This document shows positions 8,781-16,617 of a DNA stretch of 36,039 nucleotides, piece by piece. Position 1 is the first letter of the stretch; every line of letters begins with the position of its first letter. The notes under the pieces are model-generated. The model had not been told where the DNA came from. It did not search any database and saw nothing but the letters and a program-made list of their open reading frames with translations. Position numbers and translations under genes: made by a program. Origin of the DNA: Thermoanaerobaculia bacterium (GTDB lineage: Bacteria; Acidobacteriota; Thermoanaerobaculia; Multivoradales; JAHEKO01); NCBI GenBank assembly GCA_947259195.1, contig CAMYLC010000072.1, positions 1 to 36,039 of the forward strand, read 5' to 3'.

Positions 8781-9776
8781 TTGGCGACTCCTTTAGAGTA
8801 TGTGGAGGTGAGCGAGCTCCTGGGGCAAGAGCTCATCGACCTGAATTTCACGGTCCTCTGCGGCAGCGGCCACCTGAACAACCGCATCACCCACCCTCGA
8901 GTACAGAAACCGGGGCTGGCGTTCGCGGGATACTACGACTACATCAAGCCGGGACGCGTACAGATCATCGGTGAAAGCGAGACGAAGTTCCTCCTGACTC
9001 TCGCTGCTGAGACCTGTCAAGAGAGATTCACGCGCATCTCTTCCTCACCGGTCCCGGTCTTCATCATTACGAAAGGCCTGGAGCCACTGCCGGGCTTTCT
9101 GGACTCGTGCAGGACCCGACAGGTGCCGGTATTGTCCTCGCCATCGCTTTCCTCGGTCATCATCAAGAGAGTCAGCTATTTTCTAGAGGAGCACCTCGTC
9201 CCGTCCACGGTGCTGCACGGTGTTCTCCTGGATGTCTACGGCCTCGGAGTATTGCTGATTGGCGATAGTGGTGTCGGCAAGAGCGAGTGCGCATTGGACT
9301 TGATCTCGCGCGGCCACAGCCTTGTCGCCGATGATCGGGTCACGGTAAAGCGCTATCCGCACGGCGATCTGGTGGGCTATTGCGAGGAGACGTTGAGGCA
9401 CCACATGGAGCTCAGGGGCCTCGGCATTATCAACGTCAAGGATCTCTTCGGCCTGGCGGCCGTACGCGACCGGAAGTCGATCGACCTGGTCATCGATCTC
9501 GAGCCCTGGGACGAGACACGGGCCTACGACCGATTGGGCCTCGACGAGACGGTCTACAAGATCCTGCACACGCCGTGTCCGTACATCAAGATGCCCGTGG
9601 CTCTGGGTCGCAATCTCTCGATTCTGGTCGAGATAGCGGCGAGAAACCACGTCCTGAAGCTGCAGGGGCACCATTCGGCCCGAGAGTTTGCTCGCAAACT
9701 GGAAGAACAGCTCGATATTGGCCGCCAGAAACGCAGTCCCCGCAGCGCACGTCCGACGGCGGACCTCGATTCGTGA
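8781..9776 (+). CDS. hprK: HPr kinase/phosphorylase
   Basis: HprK phosphorylates HPr on Ser46 with ATP or pyrophosphate and removes that phosphate again, reporting metabolic state. The 331-residue protein has an N-terminal domain (to about 130). The catalytic C-terminal domain carries the LHGVLLDVYG segment (His146), the P-loop GDSGVGKSE (161-169), DDRV (184-187) and the family signature ELRGLGIINVKDLFG (210-224). The start is TTG at 8781, immediately after the ptsN stop, with GAGGGTGG just upstream. The nearby ATG at 8800 is out of frame. The target Ser46 is present in the HPr encoded three genes downstream. It overlaps rapZ by four bases (GTGA). Confidence 0.96.
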   Translation: MATPLEYVEVSELLGQELIDLNFTVLCGSGHLNNRITHPRVQKPGLAFAGYYDYIKPGRVQIIGESETKFLLTLAAETCQERFTRISSSPVPVFIITKGLEPLPGFLDSCRTRQVPVLSSPSLSSVIIKRVSYFLEEHLVPSTVLHGVLLDVYGLGVLLIGDSGVGKSECALDLISRGHSLVADDRVTVKRYPHGDLVGYCEETLRHHMELRGLGIINVKDLFGLAAVRDRKSIDLVIDLEPWDETRAYDRLGLDETVYKILHTPCPYIKMPVALGRNLSILVEIAARNHVLKLQGHHSAREFARKLEEQLDIGRQKRSPRSARPTADLDS

Positions 9777-10648
9777 GTGGCAAGATCCGCCTCGTCCTGA
9801 TTACGGGCCTGTCCGGGTCGGGCAAGAGCAGTGTCGCCAAGTGCTTCGAGGACCTCGGATACTACTGCGTCGACAATCTCCCGCTACCCCTTCTGCGCGA
9901 GTTCTTGAGTCGTCCCTTGGAGTTGGGTGAGGGGCACGAGAAGATCTCCGTCGTGACGGATGTTCGCGCCGCAGGATTCGCGTCGGAGTTTCCCCGCCTC
10001 GTTGCCGAGATGGACCGCCGGCATCTGAGTGTCACGCTGCTCTTCCTCGAGGCGTCGGAAGACGCCCTGGTACGACGCTTCTCTGAGACTCGACGCCCGC
10101 ATCCATTGGCCGGCGATCGGCCACTTCTCGACGGCATTCGGCAGGAGCGCGAACTGTTGGCCGAGGTTCGGGGAGTCGCTGATCTGGTGTTGGACACCTC
10201 GGACTGGTCGATTCACGAAGTGCGCAACCAGGTTTTCCGTGAGTTCGCCGGCGAAGCGAGCGACCCCAGCCTCACCGGGCCTGTGGTTTCACTGGTGAGT
10301 TTCGGGTTCAAGCACGGGATTCCCCCGGGAACCGACTTGCTCTTCGATGTGCGTTTCATGAGCAATCCCCATTTCGTTCCCGAGCTGCAGGATCTGACCG
10401 GCCAGGATGCCGCGGTGCGGCAATTCCTCGACAAGCTCGATGACTATCATGAGCTGCTGCAGAAGGTGGAGGAGCTGCTCCTCTTCCTGTTGCCGCGCTT
10501 CAGCCGAGAGAACCGGTCCTATGTCTCTGTGGCAGTTGGCTGCACCGGAGGGCGACATCGGTCGGTGGCGGTAGCGGAGGAGCTGGCGAACCGGCTGCAG
10601 AATGCTCAATGGCCCGTAAGGGTTATCCATCGCGACATTGCCAGATAG
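9773..10648 (+). CDS. rapZ: RNase adapter / nucleotide-binding protein RapZ
   Basis: RapZ family proteins are P-loop nucleotide-binding proteins. In E. coli RapZ binds small RNAs and senses glucosamine-6-phosphate to steer RNase E. The 291-residue product has Walker A GLSGSGKS (12-19), the family motif YYCVDNLP, and TRRPHPL. The C-terminal domain shows SFGFKHGIPPGTDLLFDVRF, NPHF-PEL and VAVGCTGGRHRSV, which in E. coli carries the RNA and metabolite binding surface. The start is GTG 9773, which shares bases with the hprK stop (GTGA). Location between hprk and PTS genes is conserved in many diderms; the RNA-binding role in this organism is not shown by sequence. Confidence 0.96.
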   Translation: MSGKIRLVLITGLSGSGKSSVAKCFEDLGYYCVDNLPLPLLREFLSRPLELGEGHEKISVVTDVRAAGFASEFPRLVAEMDRRHLSVTLLFLEASEDALVRRFSETRRPHPLAGDRPLLDGIRQERELLAEVRGVADLVLDTSDWSIHEVRNQVFREFAGEASDPSLTGPVVSLVSFGFKHGIPPGTDLLFDVRFMSNPHFVPELQDLTGQDAAVRQFLDKLDDYHELLQKVEELLLFLLPRFSRENRSYVSVAVGCTGGRHRSVAVAEELANRLQNAQWPVRVIHRDIAR

Positions 10649-10691
10649 AGTTGCAGGATTGGATTGCGCGTTCTCTCGAGAGGTGTCGACC

Positions 10692-11144
10692 ATGGTGAGC
10701 ACACTGATCCTTACCCACGGCGGGCTGGCCCGGGAGCTCGTCGAAGCTGCCGAGATGATTCTGGGGAGGCAGCCCCAGTTCGAAGCGCTGAGCCTCTCGT
10801 GGACGGATACTTTCGAAGAATCAGCGGCAAAGACCCGGCACGTCCTGGAGAGTCTCGACACCGGGGGTGGAGTCTTGATTCTGACCGATATGTACGGCGG
10901 GACCCCCTACAATGTGGCGGCCAGCTTCCACAGAACGGGTGAGATTGAAGTCGTCTCTGGCGTCAATCTACCTATGGTGGTGCGACTCGGTTGTCCAGGG
11001 GTCAACGAAATGGAAGTCGCAGAGTTGGCGAGATGGATCCAGACGAAGGCACGCGGTGCCATATGTCGAGCTGGTGAGAGCCGGCAGGAAGACGAGACCT
11101 GGAGCTCGGTGTCTCATCCGTCTGCCCTGAAAGAAGGTTCATGA
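10692..11144 (+). CDS. PTS EIIA component, mannose family
   Basis: This 150-residue protein is a mannose/sorbose-family EIIA domain. The active His is His9 in LILTHGGLARELV. It is followed by LSLSWTD and LILTDMYGGTPYNVA, the typical D-GG-P-N signature, and VVSGVNLPMVV. In transporters this domain is followed by IIB, IIC and IID. None are present, so here it probably serves as a regulatory phosphate acceptor. ATG 10692 is chosen over an upstream TTG at 10638 because GAGAGGTG lies seven or so bases before it and homology begins there. The stop overlaps the HPr start by four bases (ATGA), indicating coupled translation. Confidence 0.93.
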   Translation: MVSTLILTHGGLARELVEAAEMILGRQPQFEALSLSWTDTFEESAAKTRHVLESLDTGGGVLILTDMYGGTPYNVAASFHRTGEIEVVSGVNLPMVVRLGCPGVNEMEVAELARWIQTKARGAICRAGESRQEDETWSSVSHPSALKEGS

Positions 11145-11410
11145 TCGAGCGCGAAATGGAGATCTGCAACCGACTTGGCCTGCATGCCCGAGCCGCGGCC
11201 AAGTTGGTGCATGTCACCGGTCGGTTTTCCAGCCAGGTGAAGCTCCAGAAGGACGGGGAAGAAGTGGACGCCAAGAGCATTCTGGGAGTTCTCCTCCTGG
11301 CAGCCGCTCAGGGATCGCGTATCGTTGTGCGCTGTGACGGAGAGGACGAGACCGACGCCATGCAGGCAATTGCTGAGCTGATCGCCAACCGATTCGACGA
11401 GGAGGCCTGA
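11141..11410 (+). CDS. ptsH: Phosphocarrier protein HPr
   Basis: HPr takes phosphate from enzyme I on His15 and passes it to EIIA proteins. The 89-residue product has NRLGLHARAAAK with His15 in register and the regulatory site DAKSILGVLLLA with Ser46. Both the PEP-dependent and the HprK-dependent sites are therefore present. Length and spacing are normal. It is translationally coupled to the mannose-family EIIA gene upstream and separated from the enzyme I gene by only two bases, so EIIA, HPr and EI are very probably one transcript. Confidence 0.97.
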   Translation: MIEREMEICNRLGLHARAAAKLVHVTGRFSSQVKLQKDGEEVDAKSILGVLLLAAAQGSRIVVRCDGEDETDAMQAIAELIANRFDEEA

Positions 11411-11412
11411 CG

Positions 11413-13170
11413 GTGGACTCGAAGCAGGACCCGCAGATTCTCCAGGGGCTGGGAGTTTCCCCTGGGGTGGCGATCGGCAGAGCGGTCTGCCTGAGCATTC
11501 ACCACCTCGAGGTCTACCGGATACCCATTCCTGCAGCCGACGTCGACGCCGAGGTCGCCCGTTTGAGGGATGCCACTCAGCAGACCCGAATCGAGCTGGA
11601 AGCCACCCGCAAGCGTGCCCATGAGCAGCTGGGTGACGGACTCGCGGGCATATTCGAGGCGCAGTCGATGCTGTTGGAGGACGCATCGTTCGTCAACCGA
11701 GTCGAAGAACGAATTCGTACCGAGCAGGTCAACGCCGAATGGGCCGTGCACAAAGTCAGCGAGGAGTTCCTCGACCGCTTCGATAATCTCGAGAGTGAGC
11801 ACCTGCGCGAGAGAGGCGACGACCTACGCGATGTGACTCGACATTTGCTTCGGGTTCTCCAGGGCATCGCCCACCATGAGCTATCCGAGCTCGGCAGCGA
11901 CGTGATCATCGTCGCCCACGATTTGACCCCCTCCGAGGCCGTGCGTCTCGGGCGGCAGCGGGTCGTCGCTTTCGCCATCGAAACCGGCGGACCGACATCC
12001 CACACCTCGATCATCGCGCGAGATCTGAATATCCCTCTGGTTACCGGTCTGGATGGAGTCGCTGATCTGGTCACCGACGACGATCCTGCCATCGTCGACG
12101 GCACAGATGGGATAGTCATTCTGCATCCGCTGAAGGGCCAACTGGCTGAGTATGCCGGGCGAAGGAAGAGGCAGGGCGAACAAGAGCAGCGGCTATTGGA
12201 GACCGGTTCACTCCCGTGTGTCTCCCGAGACGGAGTAGCAATCCAGCTGATGGCCAACATCGATCTCCCAGAGGAGCTCGATGACGCCAGCCGTTTCGGC
12301 GCCGCGGGTCTCGGGCTGTATCGGAGCGAGTTTCTCTACATCGAACGCGCTCCAGAGCTACCGACCGAGGATGATCACGTGTCGACATACCGTCGATTCT
12401 TGGACAGCATGAGCCCACATCCGGTGCTGATCCGCACTTTCGACCTGGGGGGCCGAAAGCTGGCCCGTGAGGTCATGGCCACAGACGAGGAGAACCCTGT
12501 CCTGGGCCTGCGAGGCATCCGCTTGACCCTGGCGCGACCGCACATCTTCAAGACTCAGCTTCGAGGCCTCTTCAGGGCCGGAGTTGGCAGGAATCTGTGG
12601 ATCATGCTACCCATGGTCTCGGCCAGGGACGAGATTCTGGCGTTTCGCGCCTTCGCGGCCGAGGTGATGGCGGAGCTCGACCGAGAGGGAATCGAATTCA
12701 GTCGGGACTTCAAACTGGGCATCATGATCGAGGTCCCGGCGGCAGCGATGATCGCGGATGTTCTTGCCCAGGAAGTGGATTTCTTCTCCATTGGAACCAA
12801 CGACCTGATTCAGTATTCCCTGGCTGTCGATCGCAACAACGAGCATGTGTCCTACCTCTACCGTCCTTTGCATCCGGCGATTCTACGGATGATCCGCTTC
12901 GTCCTCGACTGTGCACGCGACAGCGATGTCGAGGTGTCCATGTGCGGGGAAATGGCCGGTGATCAACGCTACACGGCCCTGCTGCTGGGAATGGGCCTAC
13001 GACGCCTGTCGGTCAGCCCCCGTTCGATCCCGGAGATCAAGAATCAGATTCGTGGCCTGGAAGTCAGCGGGCTCGCAGAAGCTACCGAGCGCTGTCTCAC
13101 CATGGGTTCGGCAGCGGAAGTCGAGCGCTGCCTGGACAGCTACCTGGCTCGGCAGGAGCCGCTGACCTAG
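11413..13170 (+). CDS. ptsI: PTS enzyme I (phosphoenolpyruvate-protein phosphotransferase)
   Basis: Enzyme I autophosphorylates from PEP and donates to HPr. The 585-residue protein has the N-terminal HPr-binding helical domain (about 30-150). The phosphohistidine domain contains GGPTSHTSIIARDLNIP (His197), and the PEP-binding barrel has AAGLGLYRSEFLY, RTFDLGGRK, LGLRGIR, GIMIEVPAA, FFSIGTNDLIQYSLAVDR and the C-terminal SMCGEMAGD active-site cysteine. The start is GTG 11413, preceded by GGAGGCC. All catalytic motifs are intact, so the chain EI-HPr-EIIA should work. No sugar-specific permease gene is visible in this region. Confidence 0.97.
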   Translation: MDSKQDPQILQGLGVSPGVAIGRAVCLSIHHLEVYRIPIPAADVDAEVARLRDATQQTRIELEATRKRAHEQLGDGLAGIFEAQSMLLEDASFVNRVEERIRTEQVNAEWAVHKVSEEFLDRFDNLESEHLRERGDDLRDVTRHLLRVLQGIAHHELSELGSDVIIVAHDLTPSEAVRLGRQRVVAFAIETGGPTSHTSIIARDLNIPLVTGLDGVADLVTDDDPAIVDGTDGIVILHPLKGQLAEYAGRRKRQGEQEQRLLETGSLPCVSRDGVAIQLMANIDLPEELDDASRFGAAGLGLYRSEFLYIERAPELPTEDDHVSTYRRFLDSMSPHPVLIRTFDLGGRKLAREVMATDEENPVLGLRGIRLTLARPHIFKTQLRGLFRAGVGRNLWIMLPMVSARDEILAFRAFAAEVMAELDREGIEFSRDFKLGIMIEVPAAAMIADVLAQEVDFFSIGTNDLIQYSLAVDRNNEHVSYLYRPLHPAILRMIRFVLDCARDSDVEVSMCGEMAGDQRYTALLLGMGLRRLSVSPRSIPEIKNQIRGLEVSGLAEATERCLTMGSAAEVERCLDSYLARQEPLT

Positions 13171-13234
13171 AATGTACCCCTCGGCGTCGCTTTGCGAGGC
13201 TTGTCAGGAGATGTCAGAGACGGAGGAACCCCGA

Positions 13235-13588
13235 ATGGAATCTTCAGTTGAGACGATCGACAAACCCTGGGGCTACGAGCTGATCTTCGCCCATACCGAC
13301 AAATATGCAGGGAAGATCCTGCATGTCAATGCTGGAGAGGCTCTGTCCCTGCCATACCACGAGCAAAAGGACGAAACGCTGTATCTGCTCCAGGGCGAGT
13401 ACGAGCTGGTGATCGAGGAAGGCGACGAGCTGGTTCATCATTCGGTGCGGCCAGGAATGGTCTTTCGGGTTCGACCGGGAACCCGCCACAGGATGACGGC
13501 AGGACCCGAGGGCTGTGACATCATCGAGGTCTCAACTCCGGAGTTGGAAGATGTCGTTCGTTTGGAAGACCGATACGGGAGAAGCTGA
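13235..13588 (+). CDS. Cupin protein resembling type II mannose-6-phosphate isomerase domain
   Basis: The roughly 117-residue product is a single cupin domain. KPWGYELIFAHTDKYAGKILHV, LSLPYHEQKDETLYLLQGE, PGTRHRM and the tail VSTPELEDVVRLEDRYGR closely resemble the isomerase domain of bifunctional ManC/AlgA enzymes, without the GDP-mannose pyrophosphorylase part. His and Glu residues of the metal site (YHEQKDE, and His in GTRHRM) are present. ATG 13235 is preferred over ATG 13172 and ATG 13211 because GGAGGA (13222-13227) sits seven bases upstream. It follows ptsI after 64 bases, so it may belong to the PTS transcript. The substrate cannot be told from sequence; sugar-phosphate isomerase is plausible. 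Confidence 0.8.
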   Translation: MESSVETIDKPWGYELIFAHTDKYAGKILHVNAGEALSLPYHEQKDETLYLLQGEYELVIEEGDELVHHSVRPGMVFRVRPGTRHRMTAGPEGCDIIEVSTPELEDVVRLEDRYGRS

Positions 13589-13592
13589 CCGC

Positions 13593-14540
13593 GTGACAGG
13601 GCCTAATTTCATATCGACCTCGACTGTGCTGCTTCTGCTGGTGGTAACAGCATGCTCGGGGCTGAAAGACGAGTCTGAGAGCTTGCCGCCGCAGAGCGTC
13701 AGTCAGGCAACTCTCGACGATTCCGAGTTCGAGGAGTACGTCGTAACTCAGGAGGACGAGTCTGTAGACGAGGCGCCAGCAGCAGAGGAGGCGCCGGCAG
13801 CGGCCGTCGTGACAGAGGAGTTGGATCAACCAGTGACGGATGACGCTGTCGTCGTGGCGGACGACTTGATCGTCGAGCAGGATGACACTCTGGTCGTGAT
13901 CGAGGACGAGGCGGAGGACACTCCGGAGCACGAAATGACGCTGGTCGAGAGCGCCCGCGCTGAAAGGGAGCGACGGAACACGACACCGAAGACCGAGATC
14001 GTGATCACTGACAAAAACCTATCGGACTATGCGGGGGCCAAACTGACGATCAGCGAAGGCCCGGCGAGAGTACTCACGAATGAAAACCTGGGAAGCAGTG
14101 GTGTCGACGAAGACGAGCTGGCGCTCGACGAGGCCTATTGGCGAGATAGGGGGCTCGAGATTCGGCTGGCCTGGAAGGAAGCAAGAGAGAACGTGGATGA
14201 ACTGGAAGCCGACGTCTTCAACTTGAGAATGCGTTTCTATTCCGAGGACGATCCGTTCTATCGCGATGCTCAGATCAAGCCTGCGTGGGACCACGCCATC
14301 GAGGAGTTGAACGCAACCCGGCAGGAAGTGGACCTCAGAAAGCAGGAGCTGCAGGACTTCATGGAAGAGGGGAGGGTGGCGGGAGCCTTGCCGGGTTGGC
14401 TGCGGGAGGGCATCGAGCTGGAGCCCGTGGAGCCGGTGAAGGACGAAATGGGTATTGCGGAACCTGGCGAGCCTGACACCATGGACGGGACCATCGAAGA
14501 TCCAGTCATTGCTCCGGATCCAGGCGAGGGCGGCCAGTGA
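13593..14540 (+). CDS. Acidic lipoprotein of unknown function
   Basis: I do not recognise a family. From GTG 13593 the product is about 315 residues. It begins with a short signal helix (STSTVLLLLVV) and a lipobox VTAC, so it is probably a lipoprotein. Residues ~25-130 are very rich in Glu, Asp, Ala and Val (low-complexity, likely disordered). Later a charged helical region (about 190-265; KEARENVDELEADVFNLR, IEELNATRQEVDLRKQEL) looks like coiled coil. It is followed by GALPGWLREGI and a Pro/Glu/Asp-rich tail. An envelope-tethered spacer or assembly factor is possible but unproven. It starts four bases after the cupin stop and overlaps miaB by GTGA, so the three genes are likely translated together. 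Confidence 0.72.
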   Translation: MTGPNFISTSTVLLLLVVTACSGLKDESESLPPQSVSQATLDDSEFEEYVVTQEDESVDEAPAAEEAPAAAVVTEELDQPVTDDAVVVADDLIVEQDDTLVVIEDEAEDTPEHEMTLVESARAERERRNTTPKTEIVITDKNLSDYAGAKLTISEGPARVLTNENLGSSGVDEDELALDEAYWRDRGLEIRLAWKEARENVDELEADVFNLRMRFYSEDDPFYRDAQIKPAWDHAIEELNATRQEVDLRKQELQDFMEEGRVAGALPGWLREGIELEPVEPVKDEMGIAEPGEPDTMDGTIEDPVIAPDPGEGGQ

Positions 14541-15859
14541 GACCCTCTGCCGCAAAGAAATTCTGGATCGAGACGTGGGGATGCCAGATGAACGAGCTGG
14601 ACACCCAGCGCATGGCAGGCCAGCTCATGCAGTCCGGAATGCTACCGACTCGCGATGTGCAGGATGCGGACGTCATCCTGCTGAACTCCTGCAGTGTGAG
14701 GGAAAAAGCTGAAAACAAGGTCTTTTCTCAACTCGGTCGATACCGCCGATTCAAGAGTGACAACCCCGATCTGGTCATCGGTCTCTGTGGCTGTGTAGCA
14801 CAGCAGGTCGGCGAAACAGCCCTGGACCGCAACCCCGATCTGGACTTCGTGCTCGGCCCCGCCAGGGTCGGAGAGCTGGGTCGGATTCTCGATCGAAGAC
14901 GGTCAGGGGAGCGAGTTGTGGCGACCGGCTTCCCCGAGGAGCGACACTTCGACATCGACACCATATCCCGCGCCGGAAGCTACAAGGGGATGGTGACCGT
15001 GATCGAGGGCTGTGACAAGAACTGCACCTTCTGCATAGTGCCCCTTACTCGGGGCCCCGAGCGGTGCCGCCCACTGGAGGAGATCGTGATCGAGGTCGAG
15101 CACCTCGTCGATTACGGATTTCTCGAAATCGAGCTCCTGGGACAGACCGTCAATCACTGGCGCCAGCCCGGCGGTCAGTGGGACTTCGCTGATCTTCTGG
15201 ATCGTGTAGCCAGGATACACGGCGTCGAGCGGCTGCGATTCGTCACCTCCTATCCGAGAGATTTCACGCCCCGGATGGTGGAGCAATTTGCTCGACATCC
15301 CAATATCTGCCCCTACCTCCACCTACCGGTCCAGTCGGGCTCCGACCGCGTTCTGAAAAGGATGGGTCGAGGCTACACCGTTGGTGAATTCGGAGATCTG
15401 GTCGAACAGCTGCGCAAGGCCAGACCTGCTTTGGCTCTGTCGACCGATCTCATTGTGGGGTTTCCGGGCGAGACCGAGGCGGACTTCCAGGATACCGTCG
15501 CCCTGGTGGAGGATGTCGGATTTGCCTCGATCTTTGCCTTCAAGTATTCGCCGCGGCCAGGCACTGCCGCAGTGCACCTTCCGGACCCGATCGATGATGG
15601 GACTGCCAGCCGGAGACTCCAGGAGCTGCTCGAGCTGCAAGTGCGGATTCAGCGAAATCTCAATGAGCAGCTTGTCGGGTCCGAAATGGAGGTACTGGTC
15701 ACCGGCTGGGCGGAGGCAACCCAACTGCAGAGCGGGCGCACCGCCTGCCACCGAATCGTGCATTTTCCCGCCAAGCCGACCGCCCAACCCCTGGGAAGCA
15801 TGGCACCCGTGGTCATCGAGAAGGCCAATCCCCATAGCCTTCTAGCCCGCCTGCAGTAG
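14537..15859 (+). CDS. miaB: tRNA-2-methylthio-N6-dimethylallyladenosine synthase MiaB
   Basis: MiaB is a radical-SAM methylthiotransferase that adds the methylthio group to i6A37 of tRNAs. In the 440-residue protein the N-terminal UPF0004 domain has its auxiliary cluster cysteines Cys16 (WGCQMNE), Cys52 (NSCSVREKAENK) and Cys86 (GLCGCVAQ). The radical-SAM cluster is Cys159-Cys163-Cys166 (GCDKNCTFCIVP). LHLPVQSGSDRVLKRMGRGYT and DLIVGFPGETEADFQDT are conserved, and a C-terminal TRAM domain follows. LGQTVNHWR replaces the commoner LGQNVNSY, a small variation. The start GTG 14537 shares bases with the preceding lipoprotein stop (GTGA). The tRNA partner gene miaA is not in the window. Confidence 0.95.
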   Translation: MRPSAAKKFWIETWGCQMNELDTQRMAGQLMQSGMLPTRDVQDADVILLNSCSVREKAENKVFSQLGRYRRFKSDNPDLVIGLCGCVAQQVGETALDRNPDLDFVLGPARVGELGRILDRRRSGERVVATGFPEERHFDIDTISRAGSYKGMVTVIEGCDKNCTFCIVPLTRGPERCRPLEEIVIEVEHLVDYGFLEIELLGQTVNHWRQPGGQWDFADLLDRVARIHGVERLRFVTSYPRDFTPRMVEQFARHPNICPYLHLPVQSGSDRVLKRMGRGYTVGEFGDLVEQLRKARPALALSTDLIVGFPGETEADFQDTVALVEDVGFASIFAFKYSPRPGTAAVHLPDPIDDGTASRRLQELLELQVRIQRNLNEQLVGSEMEVLVTGWAEATQLQSGRTACHRIVHFPAKPTAQPLGSMAPVVIEKANPHSLLARLQ

Positions 15860-15892
15860 GCATTCGAATTCTCACCTCCCAGGGAGCACAGC

Positions 15893-15921
15893 TTGACGCG
15901 GTACAGAGCCGGCGGCACAAT
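15893..15921 (+). promoter_or_regulatory. Candidate sigma-70 promoter of the BFN-domain gene
   Basis: TTGACG (15893-15898) and CACAAT (15916-15921) are separated by 17 bases, matching five of six and four of six consensus positions. Transcription would begin near 15928, about seven bases before ATG 15935. The -35 box coincides with an in-frame TTG codon, which makes that TTG unlikely as a start. This is one of the better promoter matches in the window. Confidence 0.6.
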
Positions 15922-15934
15922 AGCGCCTGAGCCC

Positions 15935-16447
15935 ATGACCATCGAGAACGACATCGCAGCAAGGAGGATGGAAGTCCAGGGCCTGATGATGGACCCTTCG
16001 TCCAAGTCTCCGATCGTCATTCTGCGCGAAGCCGGTGGTGAGGCACTGCTGCCGATCTGGATCGGTGTCTTCGAGGCCAATGCCATCGCGATGTGTATCG
16101 AAGGCGTCGAGGCTCCACGCCCCATGACGCACGACCTCTTCAGCGCATCGCTGGAGATCGCGGGTGCGCGGGTCGAGAAGGTAGTCATCAGGGACCTGTC
16201 GAATAGCACCTTCTTCGCCTCGATCCACCTCGAGCTCGGTACCGGTGGAGAAGTGGTGACACTGGATTCGCGCCCGAGCGACGCTATTGCCCTCGCTCTG
16301 CGAGCCGCGGCGCCCATATTCGTGCTCGATTCGGTTCTGGAGACAGCCCGGCTCTCCGACCAGGAAATGGAAGACTCCGCCAAAGACCGCTTGAAAAAGT
16401 GGTTGGAGGAGGCTGCGCCTGATGATCTCGGTGACTACGAGATGTAG
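15935..16447 (+). CDS. Bifunctional nuclease (BFN, DUF151) domain protein
   Basis: The product is about 170 residues with one BFN/DUF151 domain: MEVQGLMMDPSSKSPIVILRE, LPIWIGVFEANAIAM, RPMTHDLF, FFASIHLE, and the hallmark DSRPSDAIALALR. A short acidic C-terminal helical tail follows. The family was named for plant proteins with reported RNase/DNase activity; the role of the bacterial members is poorly known. The start is uncertain: ATG 15935 fits the promoter and gives a short extra N-terminus. ATG 15968 sits where most homologues start, but the AAGGAGG there directly abuts it. It lies between miaB and parA, with its own promoter. Confidence 0.9.
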   Translation: MTIENDIAARRMEVQGLMMDPSSKSPIVILREAGGEALLPIWIGVFEANAIAMCIEGVEAPRPMTHDLFSASLEIAGARVEKVVIRDLSNSTFFASIHLELGTGGEVVTLDSRPSDAIALALRAAAPIFVLDSVLETARLSDQEMEDSAKDRLKKWLEEAAPDDLGDYEM

Positions 16448-16504
16448 GTGCCCGACCTGCCGGTCTTCAGCAAGACGTCCCCTGCTTTCAACGGGTTAAC
16501 GGCA

Positions 16505-16522
16505 ATGTCGGCGCGCCGACAT
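16505..16522. repeat. 18-base perfect palindrome upstream of parA
   Basis: Bases 16505-16522 read ATGTCGGCG followed by its exact reverse complement CGCCGACAT, an uninterrupted 18-base perfect palindrome in the 170-base gap between the BFN gene and parA. It lies about 55 bases before the candidate parA -35 box. There is no T-run after it, so a standard terminator is not supported. A dimeric regulator operator is possible. It does not match the canonical parS palindrome (TGTTTCACGTGAAACA). Confidence 0.7.
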
Positions 16523-16576
16523 GCTTTCGGATGCGGGCCGCCCGAGATAGGTCTGACTCCCTCTTCAACCTCTTGC

Positions 16577-16605
16577 TTGACCGCCTGGGGCCCTTCACAT
16601 AGACT
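16577..16605 (+). promoter_or_regulatory. Candidate sigma-70 promoter of parA
   Basis: TTGACC (16577-16582) is followed by a 17-base spacer and TAGACT (16600-16605), five of six and four of six consensus matches. The expected transcription start is near 16612, leaving only about six bases before ATG 16618, so parA would have a nearly leaderless mRNA. No Shine-Dalgarno is visible before the ATG, in agreement. Confidence 0.6.
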
Positions 16606-16617
16606 GCCGGCGATTTC

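Noticed and set aside
15893..15934. TTG 15893 as start of the BFN-domain protein
   Set aside because: The TTG is part of a good -35 box, the extra residues have no family similarity, and ATG 15935 lies just after the predicted transcription start.
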